DNA of 18,727 nucleotides from Nitrososphaerales archaeon TH1177 (GCA_014523515.1 JAATVJ010000314.1:1-18727), one strand, 5' to 3'. Counted from the stretch's first letter, positions 1 through 7,485 are shown. Notes: generated by a model not told the origin, from the sequence alone. Made by a program: numbers and translations.

Positions 1-259
1 GCATGTAACTTTTTACATCTGAAACATCGATTACATTCACCTTTAGAGAAAAGTCTGATTGATAGAAAGAGTTATACAGTATTTCAAGGATAGAACAGAA
101 TGTTTTGATGATTACTATCCATGTGTCGTTAAGAGTAAGGGGGATTGTGACCTACAACATATATACAATTGGATCAAATTATTCGTTTATCTGTATAACG
201 CAAAGATTAGAAAGGAATCTCTATTCAATATTGGAGGTGAAATAATAGTCTTAACTTAA
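1..259 (+). pseudogene. 3' end of a DDE transposase, frameshifted
   Basis: Frame 1 reads ACNFLHLKHRLHSPLEKSL from base 1, and the reading then continues in frame 2 from base 59 as LIERVIQYFKDRTECFDDYYPC. The switch falls on a tandem TGAT duplication at 56-63. Deleting one copy restores a continuous SLIERV. The sequence has the look of the C-terminal part of the DDE integrase-like transposases common in Nitrososphaeria, related to IS6/IS240; this is from memory of the family. The Glu in LIER is a candidate for the third catalytic acid. The frame ends normally at 259 with EIIVLT, so only the 5' part, outside the window, is unseen. The two internal frames mean it is probably inactive. The IS-family assignment is less certain than the transposase call. 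Confidence 0.7.
56..63. repeat. tandem TGAT duplication causing a frameshift
   Basis: Two adjacent copies of TGAT lie exactly where the transposase reading frame changes. Loss of one copy would rejoin the two frames. It looks like a slippage insertion. Confidence 0.65.
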
Positions 260-473
260 CAGGACCCAAAAAAACTACTGATAATAAAATTTAGTTTAGT
301 TAAAAAAGTTTTTTTGAAGATAGCTCTATATATGTCCCACATAAGGGTACTATATTTTAAAAACTTTTTCCTACAATATTTTGTATGCTATTTAGTATAG
401 CTATACAGAATCAGCAATAATACTATAGACAGTTATGACTGTTATAATAACAATTATTTTCTTAAAAAGATAT

Positions 474-749
474 TTAATAGTTTTTAGTAAAAAGATCTAC
501 ATTTTTTATTATTCTTTCTTGCATTGCTTCATTCCATTCCTGGTGGGTTGCATTCTTCTTTTTTTCTAATAGATCTATTAGAGACATTACTTTATCGTCA
601 ATGACATCCACGATCTCTTTTAACCAATTTCCATGTACAAGACTATCAACATCTAGATAGTATCCATTCTGAGCTAAATGATTCTTGATGATACTAGATA
701 GTATTTCAGAGTCAAATTTGTTTCAATCCCACTGAACCCCTTTATTCAT
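474..749 (-). pseudogene. small hypothetical gene with in-frame TGA at codon 9
   Basis: On the minus strand ATG at 749-747 begins MNKGVQWD, meets TGA at 725-723, and then continues in the same frame as NKFDSEILSSIIKNHLAQNG and on to TAA at 476-474. The remaining 82 codons are open and look like a soluble, charged, probably helical protein with few low-complexity runs. No family is recognised. There is no good ATG, GTG or TTG start soon after the TGA; the first in-frame GTG is about 40 codons further on. A nonsense mutation in a once intact gene of about 91 residues is therefore the simplest reading. Recoding is unlikely, because TGA ends intact genes in this window. Confidence 0.5.
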
Positions 750-1073
750 GGATATAATTTACATATTAACTGCTTTTGTGCTAGTTTTTGAATCGTTTTT
801 CGATACATTAATCAATTTGATAGATAAGTATGCTATGATAGACCTTTTTAAATTCATTTGTATATATTCATCGTCTTTTTCTGCCTATATAGTCCATAGT
901 CGCTATTTAGGAGAAGGCTATGGCTTTATTATTCTAATATTGTGCTACAATAAACGGTAGTTTAATCATGTACTAAGAGTCATAATTGGTTAACCATTTT
1001 ATAAATTAGAAATTCTATAATTTTATAATAAAACCAAATATATTATTAGCAATTACATTATAAAAATCTCCAA
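750..1073. other. AT-rich gap, no supported gene
   Basis: No RNA gene, clear repeat or convincing coding stretch was seen. An open frame on the plus strand (748-960) is hydrophobic, starts on top of the divergent minus-strand ATG and has no family resemblance. The part nearest 1074 is the 3' flank of the helicase gene. Confidence 0.4.
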
Positions 1074-2375
1074 CTATTTGCTCCAAATAAGAAATCCTTC
1101 TTTTCGAGTTATTGTATCTATAGATTTCGATAAAAACTTATTTCTAATAAGTGTATTTCCATCTCCGACTATTATTGTTTTTCTCTTGCTTCTTGAAAAT
1201 GCAACACATGATCTGGGAATATTAACAAAACCTATTGCTTCTTTATAATTCTGTTTATTGTTAGATCGAACCATTGATATTATTGTAACTTCTGCTTCTT
1301 GACCTTGAAATTCATCAATTGTCCCAATTCTTACTCCCTTTTGTAGATAAAAATTACATAGTCTTTCTTGTTGCTTATATGGAGTTGTAACAATAATATC
1401 TTTAATTCCCATACTAAGACATCCGTCAGCAATCTCTTTGATAATTGCAACTTCTCCTTTGTTTGTAAAATGCTTTTCTTCTTTATAAGCACCATTAGTA
1501 TCAACAAATACAACATTTTTCTCATGTTTTAATATTCTACTTAAGTTATTATTTATACCACCATAACTTTTCTTTGCTATGTCTGCAGTAGATATATTCA
1601 TAACTGAAAAATCTGCCTCAAGCTTGAAATCATAATAAGGATTAATCAAATCTAAAATGTCTTTGTTAAATCTATATTCTCTTTTAAGTAATGTAGTTGG
1701 GAAATGTCCTAAGATACGGTTAAATAAACTTTCTGATATATAATCATGTGATACTGGAGGCAGTTGCTTATCATCTCCAATGACAATAATTTTACCATTA
1801 TTATCTCTTAATGAGGAAAATAACATTCCCATTCTATCAAGACCAACTAGTCCAGCCTCATCCACTATAACTGCTCCAACTTCAATTATATTACCGAGAT
1901 CTTTAGCACTATAATCGGTAGTTAATATTATTCTGGCATTTTGGAAAAAATCTTTGGCTATGGAAATCTTATTATAGAAATTATTATATCCATTAGAATA
2001 ACATGAACTACAATAGTCCTCTACTATATTGTCAAATGTATATTTGGTGAGATGATTATATGTTCTATTTAGATTCGCAACGTTCCCATATCTAATAACA
2101 AATCCATTAGGTAATTGAATTTTCATACGTTGTAGAAGGGAGTCTATTTTCGATAAAATACTATCAATCATTACATTGGTGGGTGCAGTAACTAGAATAG
2201 GAAAATAATCATCTTTTAAAAGATCAAAACAACAATGTGAAATAACCGTTGATTTTCCAGTACCAGGTGGCCCTGTTACTGGAACTGTTTTTTCAGAGTT
2301 TATTCTATATCTTGCTGTCTTTTGCTCTAAATTTTCAATTTCATCAAAGGATGGAAAAGTGAGACCAGTATTCAT
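1074..2375 (-). CDS. SF1B helicase core, Dna2/Upf1 type
   Basis: This is a 433-residue superfamily 1 DNA/RNA helicase with both RecA-like domains. Visible motifs are Walker A GPPGTGKS (35-42), Walker B VDEAG (171-175), motif III GDDKQLPP (200-207), a motif IV-like KREYRF (231-236), motif V IDEFQGQE (353-360) and motif VI VAFSRSKR (391-398). DEAG, GDxxQLPP and EFQGQE are typical of the Upf1/Dna2/IGHMBP2 group, which moves 5' to 3'. It is short because it lacks the N-terminal nuclease and barrel of Dna2. Those domains are in the gene just upstream, which ends 25 bases before this ATG. The ATG is supported by GGTGG 11 bases upstream and by an in-frame stop four codons earlier. All catalytic motifs are intact, so it should be an active ATPase, probably working with the neighbouring nuclease. 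Confidence 0.93.
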   Translation of the reverse strand: MNTGLTFPSFDEIENLEQKTARYRINSEKTVPVTGPPGTGKSTVISHCCFDLLKDDYFPILVTAPTNVMIDSILSKIDSLLQRMKIQLPNGFVIRYGNVANLNRTYNHLTKYTFDNIVEDYCSSCYSNGYNNFYNKISIAKDFFQNARIILTTDYSAKDLGNIIEVGAVIVDEAGLVGLDRMGMLFSSLRDNNGKIIVIGDDKQLPPVSHDYISESLFNRILGHFPTTLLKREYRFNKDILDLINPYYDFKLEADFSVMNISTADIAKKSYGGINNNLSRILKHEKNVVFVDTNGAYKEEKHFTNKGEVAIIKEIADGCLSMGIKDIIVTTPYKQQERLCNFYLQKGVRIGTIDEFQGQEAEVTIISMVRSNNKQNYKEAIGFVNIPRSCVAFSRSKRKTIIVGDGNTLIRNKFLSKSIDTITRKEGFLIWSK

Positions 2376-2386
2376 TTTACTTTATG

Positions 2387-2391
2387 CCACC
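2387..2391 (-). promoter_or_regulatory. ribosome binding site of the helicase gene
   Basis: GGTGG on the minus strand, 11 bases before the ATG at 2375. It supports separate translation of the helicase, rather than read-through or frameshifting from the nuclease gene. Confidence 0.55.
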
Positions 2392-2400
2392 ACATTGATC

Positions 2401-4053
2401 TCAAGTAATTACCTTCATTCTCATATCTACATTATTGTTCCCTCGACTAACATTTTTTTTCTTTAATACTATATCATCAACATAGGAAGAACGTCGAAAG
2501 AATCTATCAAGAAATTTCATTGATGTTAAACCACTACTAAAGTTAAATCTATCAATAGTAAAAGATGCTTTATCCCTATTGTCATACAGAAGATAATACA
2601 GATCATCTCTGTAAAATTCAAGAGTAATTGATTTTCTATCAATATCAATTTCTCTTATAACTGCATTAGGATTGCTCCCTAAATTTGGGTTGCCATCAGA
2701 AATAGTCACATGCTCGCCTATACTAAAATCTAAAAATTTGTCAAAATACTCATCGCCTAGCAAAATAATTTTTCCTTTATCTAAATCGATAGATGAAGTA
2801 TCAATATACAAATTTGTAATAGCAGATCCTTCTCTTTGTCTTTGCTCTGGAGATTGTAAAACTACATATGCTTTCCATCTATCATCAAGAGAAACCTCTT
2901 CTCTTATTCTTTTTGAAAGTTTAAATTCTATGTTTCTTTTTATCCTCTCATCTTCTGATAATTTATTATTATTAACAAATGCCCAATTTAAGCATCCATT
3001 GTGTAATGGGCATTTAGGACAAAAGCCAGTTATTTGTGGAGAAATCTTTGACTTCCATATTTGTACATATTTGTCTATTATTTCGAACACTTTTGGAAAA
3101 TCAAACTTTTTTCTATTACCATCTTTATCTGCAAATTGCCATGTATATTTTGGAGGTTTTTTTAAATTTAATGTTTGTATAAGTAAAAGGGCTTCAGCAT
3201 CTGCCTGAAGATTCCAAATTGCAGTTCTTGGTCGATAATTTCCTGTTTTAATTTGTACTATTTCCACTGATTCTTTTTCTAAATTAATTAAATCATCTGC
3301 AGACACATAATAATTCAAATATTGATTTTGGTTATAGCAATTAAGTTGTTCTTCTCTTTCTTTTTTTGTAAGCTTAATTTTAAGTAAATCAAGTCGTCCT
3401 TCTAGCGGAATTTTGGTATTACGAATTGTAAATTCAGGTCTAAACAGAATTTTTTTATTTTCTTCTTCTTCTGCAAAAATCTGATCAATTAGTCGATCAG
3501 ATCTTATTTCCAAATCCTCTAATATAGAAGGTAAAGGATTTTCTATATTTGAAATCATAAAATGTTTCCAATTGATTCTTATATCTCTTTCTGCATTGCG
3601 AATAAAAGTTTCTTTAGCTTGAGATTTTTTGGTTACAAAATGTGAAGACTTTATAGTATTACTATTATTTCTTAGAGATTGCGTAATTTCCGTCAGAGAT
3701 CTTAATGTGATTCTATGAATTGCATTACCTATTACTCCATCGGCATTAAAATTATCAGATTCCATGCCAAAGAAAGAGATGTTATAAGTAGCACGTTCAC
3801 AGAAAGCCATATTAGCTATAGCGCTTATTCTAGGAATTACTACTGGATTTATTTGTCTTATAATATCTTTGGAAGTTAGAGTATAACCATTGCCAATACT
3901 ATTATGATTATTATCTGCTATCGAGGATATTTTTGTATTCGATGAATTAAAAACAAAAGCATCAGTGCAGGAATTGACATTCTTAACGTTATTATTGGCC
4001 ATGTTAATACCAGTGTTATTTTTAGGATGTGCATTGAAATCGTTATTTATCAA
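2401..4053 (-). CDS. Cas4/Dna2-type Fe-S nuclease with Dna2-like barrel
   Basis: This 550-residue protein has an Asn-rich, probably disordered leader (1-60), a RecB/Cas4-family nuclease domain (about 65-360) and a C-terminal beta-rich part (about 390-525). Nuclease landmarks are FCERATY with Cys85, GNAIHRI with His113, EGRLDLL with Asp222, VQIKTG with Gln267 and Lys269, and FCPKCPLHNGC with Cys345, Cys348 and Cys354. One Cys before and three after the catalytic core is the 4Fe-4S arrangement of Cas4, AddB and Dna2. The C-terminal part (GEHVTISDGNP, then IDRFNFSSGLTSMKFLDRFF) resembles the barrel and stalk that precede the helicase core in Dna2. The usual (D/E)xK acid reads Gln here, so activity should not be assumed. 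The TTG start at 4053 is chosen because GGGAG lies 7 bases upstream. The helicase gene follows after 25 bases. Confidence 0.85.
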   Translation of the reverse strand: MINNDFNAHPKNNTGINMANNNVKNVNSCTDAFVFNSSNTKISSIADNNHNSIGNGYTLTSKDIIRQINPVVIPRISAIANMAFCERATYNISFFGMESDNFNADGVIGNAIHRITLRSLTEITQSLRNNSNTIKSSHFVTKKSQAKETFIRNAERDIRINWKHFMISNIENPLPSILEDLEIRSDRLIDQIFAEEEENKKILFRPEFTIRNTKIPLEGRLDLLKIKLTKKEREEQLNCYNQNQYLNYYVSADDLINLEKESVEIVQIKTGNYRPRTAIWNLQADAEALLLIQTLNLKKPPKYTWQFADKDGNRKKFDFPKVFEIIDKYVQIWKSKISPQITGFCPKCPLHNGCLNWAFVNNNKLSEDERIKRNIEFKLSKRIREEVSLDDRWKAYVVLQSPEQRQREGSAITNLYIDTSSIDLDKGKIILLGDEYFDKFLDFSIGEHVTISDGNPNLGSNPNAVIREIDIDRKSITLEFYRDDLYYLLYDNRDKASFTIDRFNFSSGLTSMKFLDRFFRRSSYVDDIVLKKKNVSRGNNNVDMRMKVIT

Positions 4054-4060
4054 ACATCTT

Positions 4061-4065
4061 CTCCC
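4061..4065 (-). promoter_or_regulatory. ribosome binding site that supports the TTG start of the nuclease
   Basis: GGGAG on the minus strand, 7 bases before TTG at 4053 and overlapping the stop codon of the upstream gene. An ATG at 4058 is in another frame and stops after four codons, so the TTG is preferred. The overlap suggests translational coupling. Confidence 0.6.
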
Positions 4066-5099
4066 TAAGAAGGATTTTTATTATTGTTAATTTTTAGTGA
4101 ATTGTCATAAATTGAAATATCTGAATCTATAAGAGAATATGTATCTGTTGGAAAGAAATCTTCAAGTTTTGAATAAGATGGTTTTGGCTTTTTATCTTTA
4201 TTTAGTTGTTTTATTATACTAATAGTTTCTTCAATAAACCACTTTATTATGATAAAATTTTCATAATTGATATTTGCTTTGCAGTTAATAATACCCTGTT
4301 CATTTATGGTGATCTTTGGTACAGATTTTCTGAATCTTATTCCTGTAATGCCAATTGACGGTTTTAATGTTATATTCTCTATGTAGTCACCATTAATAAT
4401 ACGATTCTTTATTTCTTCATTAACTTCTTCTAATCTTAAATCATATTTTCCTCTTCCTGAATAATTAGCTGAAATTGTCTTACCTCCTATTTTTATAGAT
4501 GTTATCTGGCTTTGATTTGTTGGCCAATAGTCATAGAGAGAGACAAGCAATTGTTGCATAATACTAGGTGATTCATTATAGATAAAATCACAAATCTTGT
4601 AATTTTTCTTAAATCCTATTGCTTTTAAATAATTGGAAAGAAAGTCATGAGCCTCATCTACGGATTTGACTTTACAAACTAAAATTATGTTACCATTTGC
4701 AAAGGTATTTGCATCAATGATATATTTTAACTTTTGAGATTTAATGGCTGTGGTCTGTTGAGTTACTTGACCTATTTTTCCTTTATCAGTTACATTCTGA
4801 CTTATAATTTCATCAAGAATTTCATAATAAGGAATTGCCACAACTTTGTGATTCAAAATAGAAGGAATTGCATAGCCTGAATGATAATTATTAGGTTCAA
4901 AATGAAATGGTTCTTGTAAAAGACAATCTGTAAAGATTCTAAATGCAGAATCAAAATCAGAACTACCATAATTATATGTTTCCTCTTTATGTATAGGTTC
5001 AATGAACCTAGAACTATTAGATGGATAAATATTATTGATTCTAAATGGAAAAATAGAAGAAAATTCTACTTCATTTCCTTGGTTATTAAAGGATTGCAA
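4065..5099 (-). CDS. unrecognised cluster protein, possible TBP-like repeats
   Basis: This 344-residue soluble protein has no signal peptide or membrane segment, and no family is recognised with confidence. Two segments share a pattern of a beta strand, a turn with Gly, a second strand ending in a C-K motif, then a helix. The first is residues 123-163 (ANGNIILVCKVKSVDEAHDF). The second is residues 248-300 (VPKITINEQGIINCKANINY). This recalls the SGKIVxTGAKS core of archaeal TATA-binding protein repeats, where a repeat also ends with a helix. The resemblance is by eye only. The N-terminal 110 and the last 45 residues are polar and probably flexible. The start is TTG, 3 bases after the ATPase stop, with GGAG 11 bases upstream. 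Tight spacing with the ATPase and nuclease genes implies a shared transcript and a role as DNA-binding or scaffold partner. Confidence 0.75.
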   Translation of the reverse strand: MQSFNNQGNEVEFSSIFPFRINNIYPSNSSRFIEPIHKEETYNYGSSDFDSAFRIFTDCLLQEPFHFEPNNYHSGYAIPSILNHKVVAIPYYEILDEIISQNVTDKGKIGQVTQQTTAIKSQKLKYIIDANTFANGNIILVCKVKSVDEAHDFLSNYLKAIGFKKNYKICDFIYNESPSIMQQLLVSLYDYWPTNQSQITSIKIGGKTISANYSGRGKYDLRLEEVNEEIKNRIINGDYIENITLKPSIGITGIRFRKSVPKITINEQGIINCKANINYENFIIIKWFIEETISIIKQLNKDKKPKPSYSKLEDFFPTDTYSLIDSDISIYDNSLKINNNKNPS

Positions 5100-5102
5100 T
5101 TC

Positions 5103-6335
5103 TTATATATCTCCAATGCTTGAATCAATATTTACCATTTCCTTCGGATCGGATTCATTTTTTCTCTCTATTTCTACTGAACCTAAATCTATCAGTTCTA
5201 ATGCACATCTGATAGGTTTTTGTATGGTATAATAAACTCGCAGTCCTATACGGTCTTGCTTGATTATATTCTCATTAATCAAATCTTTGAAATGATAAGC
5301 AAGAGTAGATCTTGCCATATTTGAGAATTGAGAAATGATCTTTTTTCGCTCTACCCTTTCCCCATCAATATAATATTGTCTTAGAATTTCAACTAAGATC
5401 TTATATTTAGTACCATCTAAATTTAAGTTTCGATCTACAATTTTTTTGGCTAAAGTGAATCCTTCAATATATGCTACTCTTTCAATAATTTTTCTTTCTA
5501 TTTTGTTAATATTGGCTTGATAGGCCATCTTTAAGCATGATAGAATAAAGAAACTTGTTAATCCAGGTAATCCAAGAGAGTAATTAACTATTTGGTCTAA
5601 AGAATAATCATCAAACAAAGTTAATTGTTTGGCATTTGATTTTAATGTATTTCTCGTAGATTCTAGGATAATTTTTATTATTTCTTCTTCTTCCCTTATA
5701 CCAAGCCAAAAAACATCTCCAAATATTTTTTTTAATCTTTCATTGGTTATTATATAAGAATATGTTAAATTAGTAATGCAATAGATAAAAGTCGGAATCT
5801 TAAATCCATCGAATCTTATTGCATTGCAATATTGCATTGCATTTGAAATGAATGAATCTGCATCATCAACAAGAATTATTCTACTATTATGGAAATCAAC
5901 CTCTTTTATCCATTGTTGAAAATTATCAATTCTATCTGAATTCTCGTCATTTTTCTCTTCCTCTATTGAAAATCCAGACCATCTATCCGATGCGTTAACA
6001 TATAAAGAAAAATTTTCATTAAAGCCTTTATTTAAGAAATTTTCAATTATTTTTAAAATTGTTGTTCTACCAGAACATTCTGGACCTACTAAAATGAGAT
6101 GTCTTTCATTTTTATGGCAAGCACCTATTCTTTCAGCTAATTTAGTTATTATGGTTCTAGTACTTTCAACTATCTGTTTTTGATTGTTTATTAAGATACT
6201 AGGATCAAAAGGATTACCAATAAAGTCGAAAAAATCGAAAAAATTTGACTGTGATTGTCCTCTTATTATACCTCGATTAAAGGCTTCTTTAACCGATAAA
6301 TGCAAATTTTCTTCATTCTCAATTGGCTTAGACAA
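5103..6335 (-). CDS. AAA-type ATPase with C-terminal winged helix
   Basis: This 410-residue protein leads the four-gene cluster. It starts with NPFDP (41-45), as in several Orc/Cdc6-, ExeA- and TniB-like ATPases. A P-loop GPECSGRTT (84-92) and Walker B IILVDDAD (153-160) follow. The lid region continues to about 290. Residues 305-370 form a winged helix-turn-helix, with ARSTLAYHFKDLINENIIKQ as the likely recognition helix and wing. Arg90 replaces the usual Walker A Lys, which may weaken ATP hydrolysis. The start is TTG at 6335. The frame upstream has no ATG before a stop, and a TATA-like element sits about 27 bases before it, so the transcript may be nearly leaderless. The domain order suggests a DNA-bound ATPase that recruits or regulates the nuclease-helicase encoded downstream. 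It could be a divergent Orc1/Cdc6 relative. Confidence 0.8.
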   Translation of the reverse strand: MSKPIENEENLHLSVKEAFNRGIIRGQSQSNFFDFFDFIGNPFDPSILINNQKQIVESTRTIITKLAERIGACHKNERHLILVGPECSGRTTILKIIENFLNKGFNENFSLYVNASDRWSGFSIEEEKNDENSDRIDNFQQWIKEVDFHNSRIILVDDADSFISNAMQYCNAIRFDGFKIPTFIYCITNLTYSYIITNERLKKIFGDVFWLGIREEEEIIKIILESTRNTLKSNAKQLTLFDDYSLDQIVNYSLGLPGLTSFFILSCLKMAYQANINKIERKIIERVAYIEGFTLAKKIVDRNLNLDGTKYKILVEILRQYYIDGERVERKKIISQFSNMARSTLAYHFKDLINENIIKQDRIGLRVYYTIQKPIRCALELIDLGSVEIERKNESDPKEMVNIDSSIGDI

Positions 6336-6356
6336 TTTGATTTTTTCGACTCTATT

Positions 6357-6368
6357 GATTTTATAGTA
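6357..6368 (-). promoter_or_regulatory. TATA box for the four-gene cluster
   Basis: The minus strand reads TACTATAAAATC, centred about 27 bases before the TTG at 6335. This fits an archaeal box A with transcription starting at or very near the start codon. There is no obvious Shine-Dalgarno sequence, as expected for a leaderless first gene. Confidence 0.45.
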
Positions 6369-7057
6369 CTTTGATTAGTATAAAGTTTTCTATAAAAATG
6401 CTTTTTAATTTACAATATTTAGCATTTATTGAAATGATTTAAGGTTAAAAACATCATTGATCTAATCTAACAATAAAAATTTACTATTCTAATGATAAAA
6501 TACTGATTAGGGAAATTAGTGTACTTCATAAAAACGATATATTTTTTAACATATACCTTTAATTGAAATTGCATATAAATCCTCAATCTGCTACTGTGCA
6601 AGTTTTTCGTCGTCTAATTCAAAAAAAAAGATTTAATAAAAAACTAACAAGGAAGCGATATATTAAAGCAGAATTTATAGAAGAATTATCATTAAGATAG
6701 AATGCTCATAAATTTGGAATTAGTATTTTCTATATCCTGTAACATACTAGTTACTTTTTAACTATAATATAAATATTAAAAAACAAAATATTGTAACAAT
6801 TAAAAATATATGTATACATCAGCAAGAGGAAATCTTTAATTGTTGGATATTAATGTACATATAAATAGAGAAAACAATATAGCAAACTCCGTTTAATTAT
6901 AAATTCTTTTTCTCTATAATACTACTTGTAGATATTTTAGAATTGGCTTCTAAATTTTAGCTATTAATTTTATTACATATTTATTTAGAAGTTGAAAAGA
7001 ACAAGAAAAAATTGAAGAAACCTGTTAATAGTAAATTCCAGAATTTTAATTTATTAA
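6369..7057. other. AT-rich gap with decayed coding fragments
   Basis: Mostly non-coding AT-rich DNA. It contains the remnant at 6563-6742 and, before 7058, a frame reading KNKKKLKKPVNSKFQNFNLL that stops at a TAA near 7070 and may be the displaced upstream part of the remnant at 7058-7210. No tRNA, CRISPR or long inverted repeat was seen. Confidence 0.4.
6563..6742 (+). pseudogene. decayed coding remnant with internal TAG
   Basis: From TTG at 6563 the frame reads LKLHINPQSATVQVFRRLIQ and continues through a basic stretch ending EELSLR at TAG (6698-6700). The same frame then goes on as NAHKFGISIFYIL to the next stop. The dense Arg/Lys and the sensible amino acid mix are unlike the flanking random AT-rich frames. 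This could be the N-terminal part of a transposase or another small DNA-binding protein, but no family is recognised. Confidence 0.3.
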
Positions 7058-7210
7058 GAAAAGGGAATTAAACCTCATTTCAAAAAAGATAATATTTCTA
7101 GATTAGTAAAATGTTTCATTAAGGTATATCCTGAAAACGAACCCCATTTTTGTTACCTTCTATGTGATGTTGAAACTGGCTTGGTATATGAATCAAGTGG
7201 TGAGAGATAG
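7058..7210 (+). pseudogene. C-terminal fragment of an unrecognised gene
   Basis: Fifty sense codons follow a TAA and include IKVYPENEPHFCYLLCDVET and GLVYESSGER before a TAG. The composition is protein-like (Cys, His, Pro, Trp-free, alternating strands), but there is no start codon. A neighbouring frame just upstream (LKKPVNSKFQNFNLLRKG) could be the preceding part, joined by a frameshift near 7065. No homologue is recognised. Confidence 0.35.
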
Positions 7211-7374
7211 ATGTATAAGGAACTCAAGACACAGATAAAATATAATATGCATACTCATTACTTTTATTGTCTTAACAACAAAATAAGAGAATAATAATAA
7301 CAATATCTTATTCAAATATGACAATAAAAAATTTGTCTCTAACTATTATTAACTATATAACTATATGTTGCACA

Positions 7375-7485
7375 ATGAGTAATAATGACAATAGAGGCTT
7401 GGCCTCTGCAGATGAAAAAACAAGAAAAAGAGTAGCAAGTCAAGGTGGAAAAGCATCTCATAGTGGTGGCAGAAAGAGCTATTAA
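7375..7485 (+). CDS. 36-residue KGG-motif small protein
   Basis: The protein begins MSNNDNRGLASADEKTRKRV and ends with a QGGKASHSGGR segment. The pattern G(L/F)AS-x-D-E...VAS-x-GGKA-x-H is that of the KGG / GsiB-like (LEA group 1-like) proteins, which are very hydrophilic and linked to stress or desiccation in other organisms. Only one and a half copies of the motif are present, which is short for bacterial members but usual for tiny archaeal ones. The frame stays open upstream to an ATG at 7318, giving 19 extra hydrophobic residues. I prefer 7375 because the family normally begins just before the G-L-A-S motif. It stands alone, flanked by decayed sequence. Confidence 0.75.
   Translation: MSNNDNRGLASADEKTRKRVASQGGKASHSGGRKSY

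Noticed and set aside
721..740. tRNA-like 3' sequence (GTTTCAATCCCACTGAACCCC region)
   Set aside because: No matching acceptor, D-arm or anticodon stem upstream on either strand.
748..960. Plus-strand 70-codon open frame, hydrophobic
   Set aside because: Its ATG overlaps the divergent minus-strand ATG at 749, there is no ribosome binding site or family match, and AT-rich frames give hydrophobic residues by chance. It may be a fragment, but this is unsupported.
2672..3208. Plus-strand 178-codon open frame inside the nuclease gene
   Set aside because: Antisense shadow of the strongly supported nuclease; its translation is Ser/Leu/Phe-rich without motifs.
7211..7294. 27-codon open frame from ATG after the remnant at 7058-7210
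   Set aside because: It has a GGTGAG sequence upstream but no recognisable motif, and such short frames are frequent in this DNA.
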